Assembly (NCBI RefSeq): GCF_010882175.1
Contig: NZ_WKLH01000003.1
Location: forward strand, 744,001-808,000
Length of the DNA: 64,000 bases
Direction of reading: 5' to 3'
From: Mangrovibacterium lignilyticum
Lineage (GTDB): Bacteria; Bacteroidota; Bacteroidia; Bacteroidales; Prolixibacteraceae
How positions within the stretch are numbered: position 1 is the stretch's first letter; the number at the start of each line of letters is the position of its first letter. Of the stretch, positions 16,688 to 25,247 are shown piece after piece. Under the pieces are notes generated by a model. The model made no database searches. It saw only the letters and a list, made by a program, of their open reading frames with translations, and had not been told where the DNA came from. A program made the translations under genes and the position numbers.

Positions 16688-18853
16688 TTACAACAATCGA
16701 ATCCGCACACCGCCATTAACGACAAAACCATCTGTTGGTGCCCAGATGTCGGGAAACACCGGGTTATTGTACGGAGGCAAAACCAACGGCTCGAAATCGG
16801 TCTGCTTGGTGTCGCCAAAGTTTTCAAAATTCAGGAAGACTGAGAACTTCTCAAAATGGCGCATGACCATAAATCCCATGACCCAATAGTTTGGTTTGCG
16901 GTCGTAAGCTTCGTCGTACTGCCAGCCGGTGTAGTAAAGCTCATAGCCAATCGACCATTTTTCTTCCTGATCAAACATCAAAACCGCCCCGGCGCTGTGC
17001 TTGGGAGTCAATGGCTTCTGGTTGTTCAGGTTGTCGTATTTCAGCTTTGTATTGTTTAGCGCGTAATTCACAAACAGCTTGAAGTCGCTGTAAGTGAACT
17101 TCAGGTTCGTTTCGAAACCCGAGCTCAGGATATTACCATCGGCATTTTCAAAATAAGAATCGTTGTTGGTGCCATCGCGCAGTACCAGTGCGTCCTTTAG
17201 CTGGGTGGCAAAAAACAATTGGTTAATCGAGAAGGTCAGTTTATCGAAGAACGCGGTGCGGTAGTTCAGGTCGAAGTTTCCGCCAATCGACCGTTCTGCT
17301 TTGGCGTTCTCGTTATTCAATAGTTGAATATTCCGGTAATACAAACGCTCGGCATCCTCGGTGAAAATGGTTGGCAGCTTGTAACCCAACGCACCTCCAA
17401 GTCGCATGGTCAGTTTGTCCGTCGCTTTATAAAGCAGCGAGGCTCGTGGCAACACAAACGATCCGAAATCGAAATCATAGTCGTAGCGGAGTCCACTCTC
17501 GAGGGCTGTCTTTTCATTGAAATCGGTGGTGTTTTGCACGAACGCACCCACGGTGTTATGGGTGTAACTTCGATCCTCATTATTGCCCAGCAGGTCCTCG
17601 TCAAACTGCTCGAAATAGTGGTTGGCTCCCAATTGCCAATCCGAATCTTCACCTTTCCGCAGGGTGTACAAGAGCTCGGTAAATCCCGAAAGTTGATTGC
17701 CTTTAAATTGGTAATCCGGAATCTGCAGGTCGCGATCGAAATAAGTCACGCTGTTTTTTAGGCTGAAGCTGCTTTTGTCTTTTTGGTTGAGGAACTGGAA
17801 CTGCGTTGAGAAACGCTTCGACTCGTTGGCTTCGGTAAACACATGATCAGTGTCCGGGTTTTCTTTGATTACCTGCATGTCGCCACCGGTGCGGTCGTCC
17901 ACGTTGGCATTCACCCCAAACTGGATCGTTGCATTTGGATTCAGGTAGAAATAAAGTTTCGGATTCAGACTGAATGACTTGGCTTTGGGAATATTGGAGA
18001 ACCCATCCTCATCGGCATCATAAGCCGACTGCCGGCTGGCAGAACCGTAAACGGAGACACCGATGTGGTCAAACTTTTGCGCATAAAACAAATTCCCGGT
18101 TGTTCCTTTGGCATTGGTCTGGTTAATCATTACTGACAGATCAGCTTTCTCTTCCGGCTGAATAGAGATCAGGTTAACCAATCCGGCAATGGCGCCACCG
18201 CCATATAAGGTCGAATTACTTCCTTTGATCAACTCAACCTGCCTTAAATCCAAGGGGGGAATTTGCATGATCGACAAGCCACCCGCAAAACCTCCGTAAA
18301 GCGGAAAGCCGTCTTTCAGGATTTGTGTGTAGCGACCATCAAGTCCCTGAATCCGGATACTCATGTTCCCCGAACTTAAAGAGGTTTGTTGCATTTGCAC
18401 ACCGGTTGTTTCGCTGAGCAGCATGCCAATGTTACTCGAATTCATCGCTGCCTTTTCACCCAGCTCTTCGCCGGTAATGGCTTCAATTCGTGTCGGGATA
18501 TCTTCGATGGTCCGGGACGATCGGGTGGAGGCAATCACCACTTCTTCGATTTCTTCACCTTCTTCCAGTTCAACTTCGAAGGTGTGGCCATTGTCGGCCG
18601 GAAAATGAAGAACCAGCTGTTGCGCTTCGTAACCGATAAAGCTGATTTCAACCGTCGTCTTGCCGTCCGGAAGATTGTTCAGTTGTGCTTTCCCCGATTC
18701 ATCGGTTACGGTTCCGGTTGTTGTTCCTTTCAACACAATGTTGGCCCCGACGAGCGGATTCTCATCTTCGTCGCTAACAATAAAGTTGACGGTATTTTGG
18801 GCGTACGAAGCCAAAGAGGCTAAAATGGCCAGTACAAGCAAGAGTTTTCTCAT
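16688..18853 (-). CDS. TonB-dependent outer-membrane receptor, probably metal or metallophore uptake
   Basis: 721 residues from the ATG at 18853, which starts a clear signal peptide (MRKLLLVLAILASLASYAQ); the frame extends 27 codons further without a signal-like start. Order: CarboxypepD_reg-like domain (about 23-105, NPLVGANIVLKGTTTGTVTD), plug domain (about 110-230, IPTRIEAITGEELGEK...SIRIQGLDGRYTQILKDG), then a 22-strand barrel ending in aromatic-terminated GFVVNGGVRIRLL. It lies 62 bp downstream of a Fur-family gene on the same strand, so iron, zinc or another metal complex is the likely ligand. Its relatively small size and CIrA-like plug argue against a SusC glycan importer, and no SusD gene is present. 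Confidence 0.88.
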   Translation of the reverse strand: MRKLLLVLAILASLASYAQNTVNFIVSDEDENPLVGANIVLKGTTTGTVTDESGKAQLNNLPDGKTTVEISFIGYEAQQLVLHFPADNGHTFEVELEEGEEIEEVVIASTRSSRTIEDIPTRIEAITGEELGEKAAMNSSNIGMLLSETTGVQMQQTSLSSGNMSIRIQGLDGRYTQILKDGFPLYGGFAGGLSIMQIPPLDLRQVELIKGSNSTLYGGGAIAGLVNLISIQPEEKADLSVMINQTNAKGTTGNLFYAQKFDHIGVSVYGSASRQSAYDADEDGFSNIPKAKSFSLNPKLYFYLNPNATIQFGVNANVDDRTGGDMQVIKENPDTDHVFTEANESKRFSTQFQFLNQKDKSSFSLKNSVTYFDRDLQIPDYQFKGNQLSGFTELLYTLRKGEDSDWQLGANHYFEQFDEDLLGNNEDRSYTHNTVGAFVQNTTDFNEKTALESGLRYDYDFDFGSFVLPRASLLYKATDKLTMRLGGALGYKLPTIFTEDAERLYYRNIQLLNNENAKAERSIGGNFDLNYRTAFFDKLTFSINQLFFATQLKDALVLRDGTNNDSYFENADGNILSSGFETNLKFTYSDFKLFVNYALNNTKLKYDNLNNQKPLTPKHSAGAVLMFDQEEKWSIGYELYYTGWQYDEAYDRKPNYWVMGFMVMRHFEKFSVFLNFENFGDTKQTDFEPLVLPPYNNPVFPDIWAPTDGFVVNGGVRIRLL

Positions 18854-18915
18854 AGATGGTTGTTTAATTGAAGGGCTAAAAATACGACGAATTGAAATGC
18901 AACAGGATTGCAAAT

Positions 18916-19326
18916 TTACCGGCAATCGGCGCAAATCCCTTTGATCACGTAATTGGCGCTTTCAAAATTGAAGCCTTCCGGTAAAACCGGTTGCTCAATC
19001 AGGTGGTCTTTTAAACAGGTTGTTTGTCCGCATTTCGTGCAGTAGAAATGGGCATGCAGATCGCCCAGGTTACAGGAACAGCCTTCGCTGCACAAAGCGA
19101 ATTTCGTTGCACCGGTTCCGTCATCAATTTTGTGGATGATGCAATTTTCCTGGAAGGTTTTCAATGTTCGGAAGACGGTCGACCGGTCGACATGACCGAG
19201 TTGTTGTTCAATCTCGAGCAGGCTGATCGCTTGCGGATTGTTGCGCAGAATATCCAGTACCAACTGCCGCATGGCAGTGGGCTTTATATTTTTTTGTTCC
19301 AGTAGTTCGGCTGCTGATCCTAGCAT
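18916..19326 (-). CDS. Fur-family metal-responsive regulator
   Basis: 137 residues from the ATG at 19326 (a TTG four codons upstream is less likely). Winged helix at about 10-80 (KPTAMRQLVLDIL, LGHVDRSTVFRTLKTFQE), dimerisation domain after it with the metal-ligand string HAHFYCTKCGQTTC and a C-terminal ICADCR that completes a four-Cys structural zinc site. A Cys-rich CSEGCSC loop at about 91-97 is extra. The sequence does not decide between Fur, Zur or Mur; the presence of an HAHFYC motif without extended iron-site histidines leans to Zur-like (inference). It is co-oriented with the receptor gene and preceded by a palindrome on its promoter. Confidence 0.85.
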   Translation of the reverse strand: MLGSAAELLEQKNIKPTAMRQLVLDILRNNPQAISLLEIEQQLGHVDRSTVFRTLKTFQENCIIHKIDDGTGATKFALCSEGCSCNLGDLHAHFYCTKCGQTTCLKDHLIEQPVLPEGFNFESANYVIKGICADCR

Positions 19327-19387
19327 AAATAAAAACAATTAGGCGGTCATGTTCATTAAGAACACGGCTTCTCTGCAGATTGTTCCC

Positions 19388-19410
19388 TTTGTTTACAGGA
19401 AACAAAAATA
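19388..19410 (-). promoter_or_regulatory. Promoter and palindromic operator of the Fur-family gene
   Basis: CAAAAATA at 19403-19410 reads TATTTTTG on the minus strand, fitting TAnnTTTG. The perfect palindrome TTTGTTT-ACAGG-AAACAAA at 19388-19406 covers its downstream part and the expected start site. This suggests autoregulation by the Fur-family product. Confidence 0.55.
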
Positions 19411-19426
19411 ACGAGGCTTCGAAAGG

Positions 19427-20437
19427 CTAGGGGATAAACGGTTTTCCAAGAATCAGCTTATCTCCCGACAGGTCCACTTCGAACAAATGGGGAACACGGT
19501 GATAGCGGCCATCGATCTCCTTGTGACTGTGGATGCACATCAGTAATTTGCCATCAAGGGTTTTGAAAAGCATGCCGTGTCCATAATTGGGCGGTGTGAT
19601 TGGTTCCGGCTCCTGAATCCAGGGACCATCCAGTGTTCCGCTTTCCGAGTAAGCTACTCCTTGTGTGTACACATCGTAAATCCAACTGGTCCAGATCATC
19701 CCCAGACGACCGGTTCCGGTGTGAAATAGAAAGGGCCCGTCGGTTACCTTGTTAGGCTTGTCGTTGCCATCGGCATCTTTTTCGCGGCTCCAGGGCGAAT
19801 CGCTCGCACGGAACAACAGTTTTCCTTTGCCAACCGATCCGCTTAAATCAGGTTTCAGTTCAATTTTCTCAATGGTACCGTTCCCGTTTTGCAGCCACTC
19901 GTAACAATACACCATGTACGGTTTGCCATCGGTGTCGACCCAAAAAGTGCCGTCGAGGGTTGGTTTGTCGGCTGGCAAATAAATGGAATCAGCCATTGGC
20001 ACATACGGACCATCGGGCTTGTCGCTCACCAGGATGTGGCTGGCCCGCCGTTCGATGACATTTCCGGCAACAGTATCAATCGTCACGGCCCGATTGGTGA
20101 AGGTGGCGAAGTAATAATAGTTGTCGTTGTACCGGTGAAGTTCCGCTGCCCAGATCATGGGCTTGGGACCCATCCACGAGGTGGAGTCGGTTTGCGTGAC
20201 GATGAAAGGACCTTCCCATTTTTTCAAGTCCTTACTTTTCCACATTCGGCCACCGGTTCCGGTCATGTAGTAGCTTTGGCTTGCCGAGTCGGCTAAGATA
20301 AAGGGATCGCTTAGCCGGATTGAATCCAGCGAGGTGAATTTCGTATCGTCGGTTGAGGCTGGTTTCTTCGATGTTCCGCAGCTTGCAACGATGATTGCTG
20401 CAAAAAAGGCGGCTATAAATGATTTGAATGGACTCAT
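19427..20437 (-). CDS. Glycoside hydrolase family 43 lipoprotein
   Basis: 336 residues. Lipobox IVASC gives a lipid-anchored protein. GH43 five-bladed propeller: RLSDPFIL (general base Asp, about 44), SYYMTGTG, WMGPKPMIWAAELHRYNDNYYYFAT (WAAE motif, pKa-modulating region), LDGTFWVDTDGKPYMVYC (Asp/Glu region near 165) and NYGHGMLFKTLDGKLLM. GH43 enzymes cut arabinan, xylan or galactan side chains with inversion; the exact linkage is not readable. It lies 42 bp downstream of an esterase lipoprotein on the same strand, a plausible pair for acetylated arabinoxylan or pectin. Confidence 0.88.
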   Translation of the reverse strand: MSPFKSFIAAFFAAIIVASCGTSKKPASTDDTKFTSLDSIRLSDPFILADSASQSYYMTGTGGRMWKSKDLKKWEGPFIVTQTDSTSWMGPKPMIWAAELHRYNDNYYYFATFTNRAVTIDTVAGNVIERRASHILVSDKPDGPYVPMADSIYLPADKPTLDGTFWVDTDGKPYMVYCYEWLQNGNGTIEKIELKPDLSGSVGKGKLLFRASDSPWSREKDADGNDKPNKVTDGPFLFHTGTGRLGMIWTSWIYDVYTQGVAYSESGTLDGPWIQEPEPITPPNYGHGMLFKTLDGKLLMCIHSHKEIDGRYHRVPHLFEVDLSGDKLILGKPFIP

Positions 20438-20479
20438 GAATTTAAATTGTTTTCAGTTTTTAATGAAGTCGTTTTTTGC

Positions 20480-21892
20480 TTAATCCTCTTTCCGGTTGCT
20501 TAACGCCGGCGGAACCAAATGTTGTTTGAAAAACGCGTATAGTGCGGTTAAGGAGGCTTCTGTTTGCGGAATGGCGTGACCGGTTCCGTAGTCGATCAGG
20601 CTGGAAGTGGGAACGCCCAGCGAGTCAAGTTTGGCTTTCAGATGTGCCACCTGGTCCTGGTAGTAAATTTCATCGTCCGTATTATAGAAGAACAGCACCG
20701 GCGCAGTAGCCGATGTCTCAACAAGATATTCAGAACCCATGGTTTTCCAGTGTTGGTAGTTGTCTGCGAGTGGACCCCAAACCCACGGGCAACGGGCTTC
20801 CATGTTTTTGTCTCCATCGTCGCTGGCATCATAGATTAAGGTATAGTCGAAAACGCCCGGACCGAGCGCAGCTGCCTGTACATCGTCGGAAGTACCAATA
20901 TTGAAGCCCGCATTTTCAAACTGGGGAACAGTACGGTCGCCAATAGCCATTGAACCGGCAGTCGATCCGCGGGAGAAACCAAAAATGCCGATCTTTCCGG
21001 AGAGCCCCAGCTGGTCGCCCCAAACACGTAACGTACGAATAGCTGACTTTACCTTTTGAGCAGCATCAGGGTTGGTTTCGTACGATTTGTAGGCATCGTT
21101 CGGACCATCCTTCGGCTTGCCTTTTCCCCACGAACAATATTTGGGATGATCGGCAATGGCCCAGGCAATTCCATTTGCCGGTGCTCCTTCCAAAAACGAA
21201 TCGTTGAACCCGGCCAGGGTATAATCCAGTTTCAACCGCTGATTCTGATTGGCTGCCGTGAGCATCTTTTTATCCGAGTCCCAGGTGGCATAGCTGTTAC
21301 TGTACGAAAAGGACAAAATAACCGGCACGGCCACTGATGGGTTTGCCGGGTAAACAAGGTCCATGTACAAAGAGTCGCCAACAGTGTATTCGGCCGGCGT
21401 ATTATAAACGGTTGGATCGTCTACAAAATAAGGAACGTCACGGGCCAGCCGGTAGCCTTCAAAAAGGACGTACGAGCGGTAATGCGAACAATCGCTGTAC
21501 CCGCAAAATGATCCGGCGGCTATCGAGTCGTTAATGGCGATAATGTCTTTGTTGATCGTTGGCGCAATGGCTTTCGCATGATGGGCGTAATCCAATTCAA
21601 TAACCCGATAGCCTTGTGAAAGCAGCCAGGCAACATCTTCGTCGTTACTGTTTTTCCCGATTTTCTCAAAGCCCAGGTTCTCCAGGTAGACAACCGTCAT
21701 TGGATTGCCGTCATAATCGAGCGCCGGCGACTGCGCATCTGTTGCCGTAACGCGAATCTCTTCTCCGGTTGCTTCATTGGCCCGGTTCCCCGTTGAGGCC
21801 GTACAGGCAACCGGCAGGAACAGGACTAACATGAATGATCGAAGGCGGGAGATTAGTGGCTGTGACTTTTGTTGATTGGTCGAATTTTTCAC
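20480..21892 (-). CDS. Alpha/beta-hydrolase lipoprotein (esterase-like)
   Basis: 470 residues, GTG start at 21892 giving an n-region (LISRLRS) before the hydrophobic MLVLFLPVAC lipobox; the ATG at 21832 would remove the positive charges. The hydrolase nucleophile elbow is GIFGFSRGSTAGS (GxSxG, about 310-320), acid and histidine are expected in FFYNTDDEIYYQDQ and the C-terminal DYGTGHAIPQT. Residues 60-110 contain VVYLENLGFEKI and VIELDYAHHAKA, a preceding strand set. The family resembles carbohydrate or acyl esterases of Bacteroidota polysaccharide loci. The pair with GH43 suggests deacylation of plant or algal polysaccharide (inference). Confidence 0.78.
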   Translation of the reverse strand: MKNSTNQQKSQPLISRLRSFMLVLFLPVACTASTGNRANEATGEEIRVTATDAQSPALDYDGNPMTVVYLENLGFEKIGKNSNDEDVAWLLSQGYRVIELDYAHHAKAIAPTINKDIIAINDSIAAGSFCGYSDCSHYRSYVLFEGYRLARDVPYFVDDPTVYNTPAEYTVGDSLYMDLVYPANPSVAVPVILSFSYSNSYATWDSDKKMLTAANQNQRLKLDYTLAGFNDSFLEGAPANGIAWAIADHPKYCSWGKGKPKDGPNDAYKSYETNPDAAQKVKSAIRTLRVWGDQLGLSGKIGIFGFSRGSTAGSMAIGDRTVPQFENAGFNIGTSDDVQAAALGPGVFDYTLIYDASDDGDKNMEARCPWVWGPLADNYQHWKTMGSEYLVETSATAPVLFFYNTDDEIYYQDQVAHLKAKLDSLGVPTSSLIDYGTGHAIPQTEASLTALYAFFKQHLVPPALSNRKED

Positions 21893-21923
21893 GGTTTGTT
21901 TTTTTATTAGATTGCAGAATCAA

Positions 21924-21931
21924 CAAAAATA
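21924..21931 (-). promoter_or_regulatory. -7 box of the esterase-GH43 operon
   Basis: CAAAAATA reads TATTTTTG on the minus strand (TAnnTTTG), 32 bp before the GTG at 21892. No -33 element is clear. Confidence 0.4.
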
Positions 21932-21950
21932 AGAGATTTCACTGCTGTTC

Positions 21951-23270
21951 CTATTCTTTAGCGAAGTTAAACACACCACCGCCTTGTTTTAGAATCATTG
22001 TTTTTTCGGTCGGATTAAATTCCATAACCACGCCTGCCTGTGCAAACTCAAATTTATCTTTTGCCGTGGCTTCGAGCGGGAAGGAGGCTTGTCCGGTTGC
22101 CTGGGCAATCAGCTTATCGTCTTTTAGGCTGATGGTAATTTTCATCGGAAGTTGAGCGGAAGCATACACCCCGACATATTGATCCAGATCTTCCGCTTGA
22201 GCGTCGTAAGTTGTGAACACAGGCAGTTCAAAGGGCTTATTATAGGCGGCACTCAATACAGCGATCGAAATATCATTGTTGTTCATGCTGCTGCCGTTCG
22301 ACGTTAAGGCATAAGAAACATTACCGTCGGGGAAGTGGGTGAAAAGCGAGGTAAATCCATCAATCCCTCCGGTGTGGCCAAATCCCTTTTTGTCGTAAAA
22401 CGGAAACTGAAAGAGTCCAAAGCCGAAGCCATCGGTCATGGTTTCCATTTGTTCCAGGCTTTCGCTGGTGAGCAGTTTTCCACCAAACAAGGCATCGCTG
22501 AACCGGACCAAATCGCTTGGCGTCGAAACAATGCTGCCGGCCCCCATCGGAATAGACAGATCTGTTTCTTCTTCAAGCTTCCAGCCGTCGCCGGGCTTGT
22601 ACGAGTAACACTCGTTGTTCGACGGATCTATTTTCCCGCCAAAGAAGGTGTTTGTCAGTCCGAGCGGTTTTGTAATGTATTTTGTCAGCAGATCAGCGTA
22701 CGGTTCGCCATCGATTTTCTCGAGGATGTAGCTCAACAATACAAAATTGGAATTGCTGTAGGCCGCTTGCGATCCCGGTTCAAAATCACTGCCACCCTTT
22801 GCGATGATCTCCACCATTTCCGCTTCCGATTTGGCTTCGCTATTCCAATCCAGGTAGCTTTTTTCGTTGGTGAAATTGTGAATCCCGCTTCGGTGACTCA
22901 GCAAATAGCTGATCGTTATTTTGTTTGCATTCTCAATAGCCGGGAAGTAAGTCTCAATGGTCGCATCCAAATCCAATTTGTGGGCTTCCACCGTTTTCAT
23001 CACCAAAACGGTTGTGAAGGTCTTCGAGATCGACCCGATGCGGTATTTCGAATCCGGATTTGCTTGAATCCCGTTTGACACATCCGCAAAACCAATGGCT
23101 TTGGTATACAGCAGTTGTCCATCTTTCGACAAGGCCACGCTCCCCATGAACTTGTTGTTCGCGTTAAGCACGTCAAAATACTGATCGAGCTTTGCTTTAT
23201 CGAATTCCTGGGCAAATGCGAGTTGGCAGAGTAGTCCAACGACCAGGGTAAGTAGAATCTTGATTTTCAT
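21951..23270 (-). CDS. Serine hydrolase, class C beta-lactamase/DD-peptidase fold
   Basis: 439 residues with signal peptide (LLTLVVGLLCQLAFAQ). Catalytic SxxK is SISK in YRIGSISKTFTTVLVMK (about 78-94), YSN at about 165 (AAYSNSNFVLLSYIL) serves as the YxN motif, and GHTGGIDGF near 305 replaces the KTG motif. A C-terminal lipocalin-like domain (about 355-439) follows. Family members hydrolyse D-amino acid peptides, esters or beta-lactams; stand-alone copies like this are usually peptidases or esterases of unknown substrate. Single-gene unit. Confidence 0.87.
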   Translation of the reverse strand: MKIKILLTLVVGLLCQLAFAQEFDKAKLDQYFDVLNANNKFMGSVALSKDGQLLYTKAIGFADVSNGIQANPDSKYRIGSISKTFTTVLVMKTVEAHKLDLDATIETYFPAIENANKITISYLLSHRSGIHNFTNEKSYLDWNSEAKSEAEMVEIIAKGGSDFEPGSQAAYSNSNFVLLSYILEKIDGEPYADLLTKYITKPLGLTNTFFGGKIDPSNNECYSYKPGDGWKLEEETDLSIPMGAGSIVSTPSDLVRFSDALFGGKLLTSESLEQMETMTDGFGFGLFQFPFYDKKGFGHTGGIDGFTSLFTHFPDGNVSYALTSNGSSMNNNDISIAVLSAAYNKPFELPVFTTYDAQAEDLDQYVGVYASAQLPMKITISLKDDKLIAQATGQASFPLEATAKDKFEFAQAGVVMEFNPTEKTMILKQGGGVFNFAKE

Positions 23271-23430
23271 TTTGGTTTATTTTTTTGATCCTCAATTTAC
23301 ATAAACCTATCAAAAGATAGATCCCTGTTAATCTTATTTGTTTTCGATCTGAATAAAAGGATGGACGGATAGGGAAGACAGACGGTTTTACGGGAAGAGG
23401 ATCTTTTTATAAGGAATAATTCTCCTTATA

Positions 23431-23682
23431 TAGAGAATATAATTCCTATTATAGGGATTATTAGATATTTACTGGAGAATATTAATCATACATATATGAA
23501 TAATAGGAAGGATTAAGAGAATAAACAGCATTTCAAACAGAGGATCAGGAATTTGTAAGAGAATAAATGGCATTTTTTGGAGACTATCCGGAATTTGCAA
23601 GAGAATAACAGGCATATATAGGAGATTAGACAGCCGATATTTGGGAGTATTCAGCATGTTCTTAAGAGGGTTAGGCTGAATT
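23431..23682. repeat. Six tandem 42-bp units upstream of the XRE gene
   Basis: Units start at 23431, 23473, 23515, 23557, 23599 and 23641, always 42 bp apart. The shared core is AAGAGAATAAACAGCAT (best in units 3-5); units 1, 2 and 6 are diverged but keep GAGAAT or GGAGTAT and, in unit 6, CAGCAT. Units 3 and 4 also share GGAATTTG at their ends. On the minus strand the period (14 codons) creates a 62-codon frame with a repeated LLQIPD phrase, probably by chance. The array fills most of the 515-bp stretch between the serine hydrolase and the XRE regulator. Confidence 0.75.
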
Positions 23683-23786
23683 GAAGGCTTAGTTCTCCTG
23701 TTCTACAGCAGGATCGCTTCAAATTACGGGCAGACTCTTTCGTAAGAGTTGCTTGATTGCTGTAACTTGTTGAAAAAAGGAGAACC

Positions 23787-24152
23787 ATGAAGCGACCGAA
23801 TCAATTAAGCCATCAGACTATAGGGTTGATATCTGGTAAAATGGCCGAGCAGGGCCTGAATCAGACCCAGCTGGCCCGTAAAATGCAGCTTACGGCGAGT
23901 GCTGTGACCAAAATCGTCAATCAGGGACGGGCGGTAACTCTCGATCGACTGTTTAGTTTGTCGGTGGCCTTGCAATACAATTTCTTCGAAGAAATAAGTC
24001 GGCAGCAAGAATTGCAGAACCTGGAAGGACCGCCCGCGGGGCAGCACGTGAGCAGCTTACAACAACAAGTGACCGAGCTGAGTGAACGCATACACGACCT
24101 GGAAGTGGAAAACCGGACGTTGCTGGCCGTTTTACAGCAGTCGAAAGGATAG
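23787..24152 (+). CDS. XRE-family helix-turn-helix protein with C-terminal coiled coil
   Basis: 121 residues. HTH_3/XRE at about 15-70: LISGKMAEQGLNQTQLARKM, LTASAVTKIVNQGRAVTLDR, LFSLSVALQYNFF. The C-terminus (about 86-118, LQQQVTELSERIHDLEVENR) has a heptad pattern for dimerisation. A good ribosome-binding sequence (AAGGAGA) lies just before the ATG. It follows a six-unit repeat array that could be its binding region. Target genes are unknown. Confidence 0.85.
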   Translation: MKRPNQLSHQTIGLISGKMAEQGLNQTQLARKMQLTASAVTKIVNQGRAVTLDRLFSLSVALQYNFFEEISRQQELQNLEGPPAGQHVSSLQQQVTELSERIHDLEVENRTLLAVLQQSKG

Positions 24153-24316
24153 GCGCGTTTTTAACGGTTTGGCGGGGCGCATCCACTGGGTTTCCTGTTG
24201 TTTTTTTGCGACAGCCGGAACTTTCAAGTTTCTGCGCTTCCGAAAATTCCGGGCTTGCGCGTGCCAAAGTCCCGAAAAGCCCTTAACTTTGATAGAAAAT
24301 TAATCAGCTATACGTT

Positions 24317-25189
24317 ATGAGAAAGCTTATCTATTTATGTGCACTTGTTTTGACCATCGTTTCTTGTCAGCAAGGTAAAATCAAGCAAATGCAGGCCACC
24401 CAGGATAGCCTGGCGCAAGCTGCTGTTGAAAAAGATTCTGCTATCGTCAACTTCGTTTCTGCGATGACTGCCATCCAGGATAACCTGGATTCAATCAAAC
24501 AGATGGAAGATATTGTTCGCATTGAATCGGCTAAGGTCAGCGAGGGAAAACCCAGCGACAAAGATCACATTCTGAGCGATATTGAAATTATTCATCAGCT
24601 CATGATCGAGAATAAAGAGCTGATTAATAAACTGCAGAAACAGTTGGGAAGTTCCAATGCCAAAGTTGCCCAGTTGCAAAAGGCCATTGTGGTTTTGAAC
24701 CGGCAAATTGAGCAAAAAGACGCGGACATTGCCGAGCTTAATACGCAAGTTGAGCAGTTACACCTGGATATTACAGGACTGAACACCCGCATTGATGAAA
24801 TGACTGCAGAGGGCTTGCGTAAGGATGAAGTGTTGCAGGAAAAAACATCGACCATCGAATCGCAAACGATTGCCATTAATACGGCATTCTATGCTTTTGG
24901 CAGTCAAAAAGAATTGATTGAAAATGATTTGGTGGAGAAAGCCGGTGGCTTTTTAGGCATTGGTAAAAGCTTGAAAATGAAAGAGGATTTCAATCGGGCT
25001 TATTTCACAGAGATTGATATCCGCGAATTTTCGAGCCTGGAATTGCACGCTAAAAAGGCAAAACTGGTGACTACTCATCCGGCTGGATCGTACCATTTTG
25101 AAGGAGAAGATGTCGTTGAATCGTTGGTGATTGACGATCCACAGGAGTTTTGGAGAACATCTAAATTCCTGATTGTTGTTGTGGATTAA
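24317..25189 (+). CDS. Coiled-coil lipoprotein, Cbp1-like
   Basis: 290 residues. Lipobox LTIVSC at about 13-18, followed by QQGKIKQMQ. Residues 25-185 are nearly continuous coiled coil (AQAAVEKDSAIV, IENKELINKLQKQL, QIEQKDADIAELNTQVEQL). The C-terminal domain (about 190-290) has AINTAFYAFGSQKELIEN, GGFLGIGKSLKM and EDFNRAYFTEIDIREF, features I associate with the Bacteroidota family annotated as Cbp1 collagen-binding adhesin-like; a role in collagen binding is not implied for this organism. Periplasmic or surface location. Single-gene unit ending at a strong terminator. Confidence 0.78.
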   Translation: MRKLIYLCALVLTIVSCQQGKIKQMQATQDSLAQAAVEKDSAIVNFVSAMTAIQDNLDSIKQMEDIVRIESAKVSEGKPSDKDHILSDIEIIHQLMIENKELINKLQKQLGSSNAKVAQLQKAIVVLNRQIEQKDADIAELNTQVEQLHLDITGLNTRIDEMTAEGLRKDEVLQEKTSTIESQTIAINTAFYAFGSQKELIENDLVEKAGGFLGIGKSLKMKEDFNRAYFTEIDIREFSSLELHAKKAKLVTTHPAGSYHFEGEDVVESLVIDDPQEFWRTSKFLIVVVD

Positions 25190-25210
25190 ACAGACAAGCT
25201 GTTAAAATAA

Positions 25211-25243
25211 AAAGTCCGCTATTCGGTTCGAGTAGCGGACTTT
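25211..25243. terminator. Bidirectional terminator
   Basis: AAAGTCCGCTA (25211-25221) and TAGCGGACTTT (25233-25243) form a strong stem with A/T tracts on both sides, between the convergent lipoprotein and dihydroorotase genes. Confidence 0.85.
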
Positions 25244-25247
25244 CTTT

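Noticed and set aside
23469-23657. Minus-strand frame of 62 codons with repeating LLQIPD
   Set aside because: A consequence of the 42-bp repeat period (14 codons); no start signal or recognised family.
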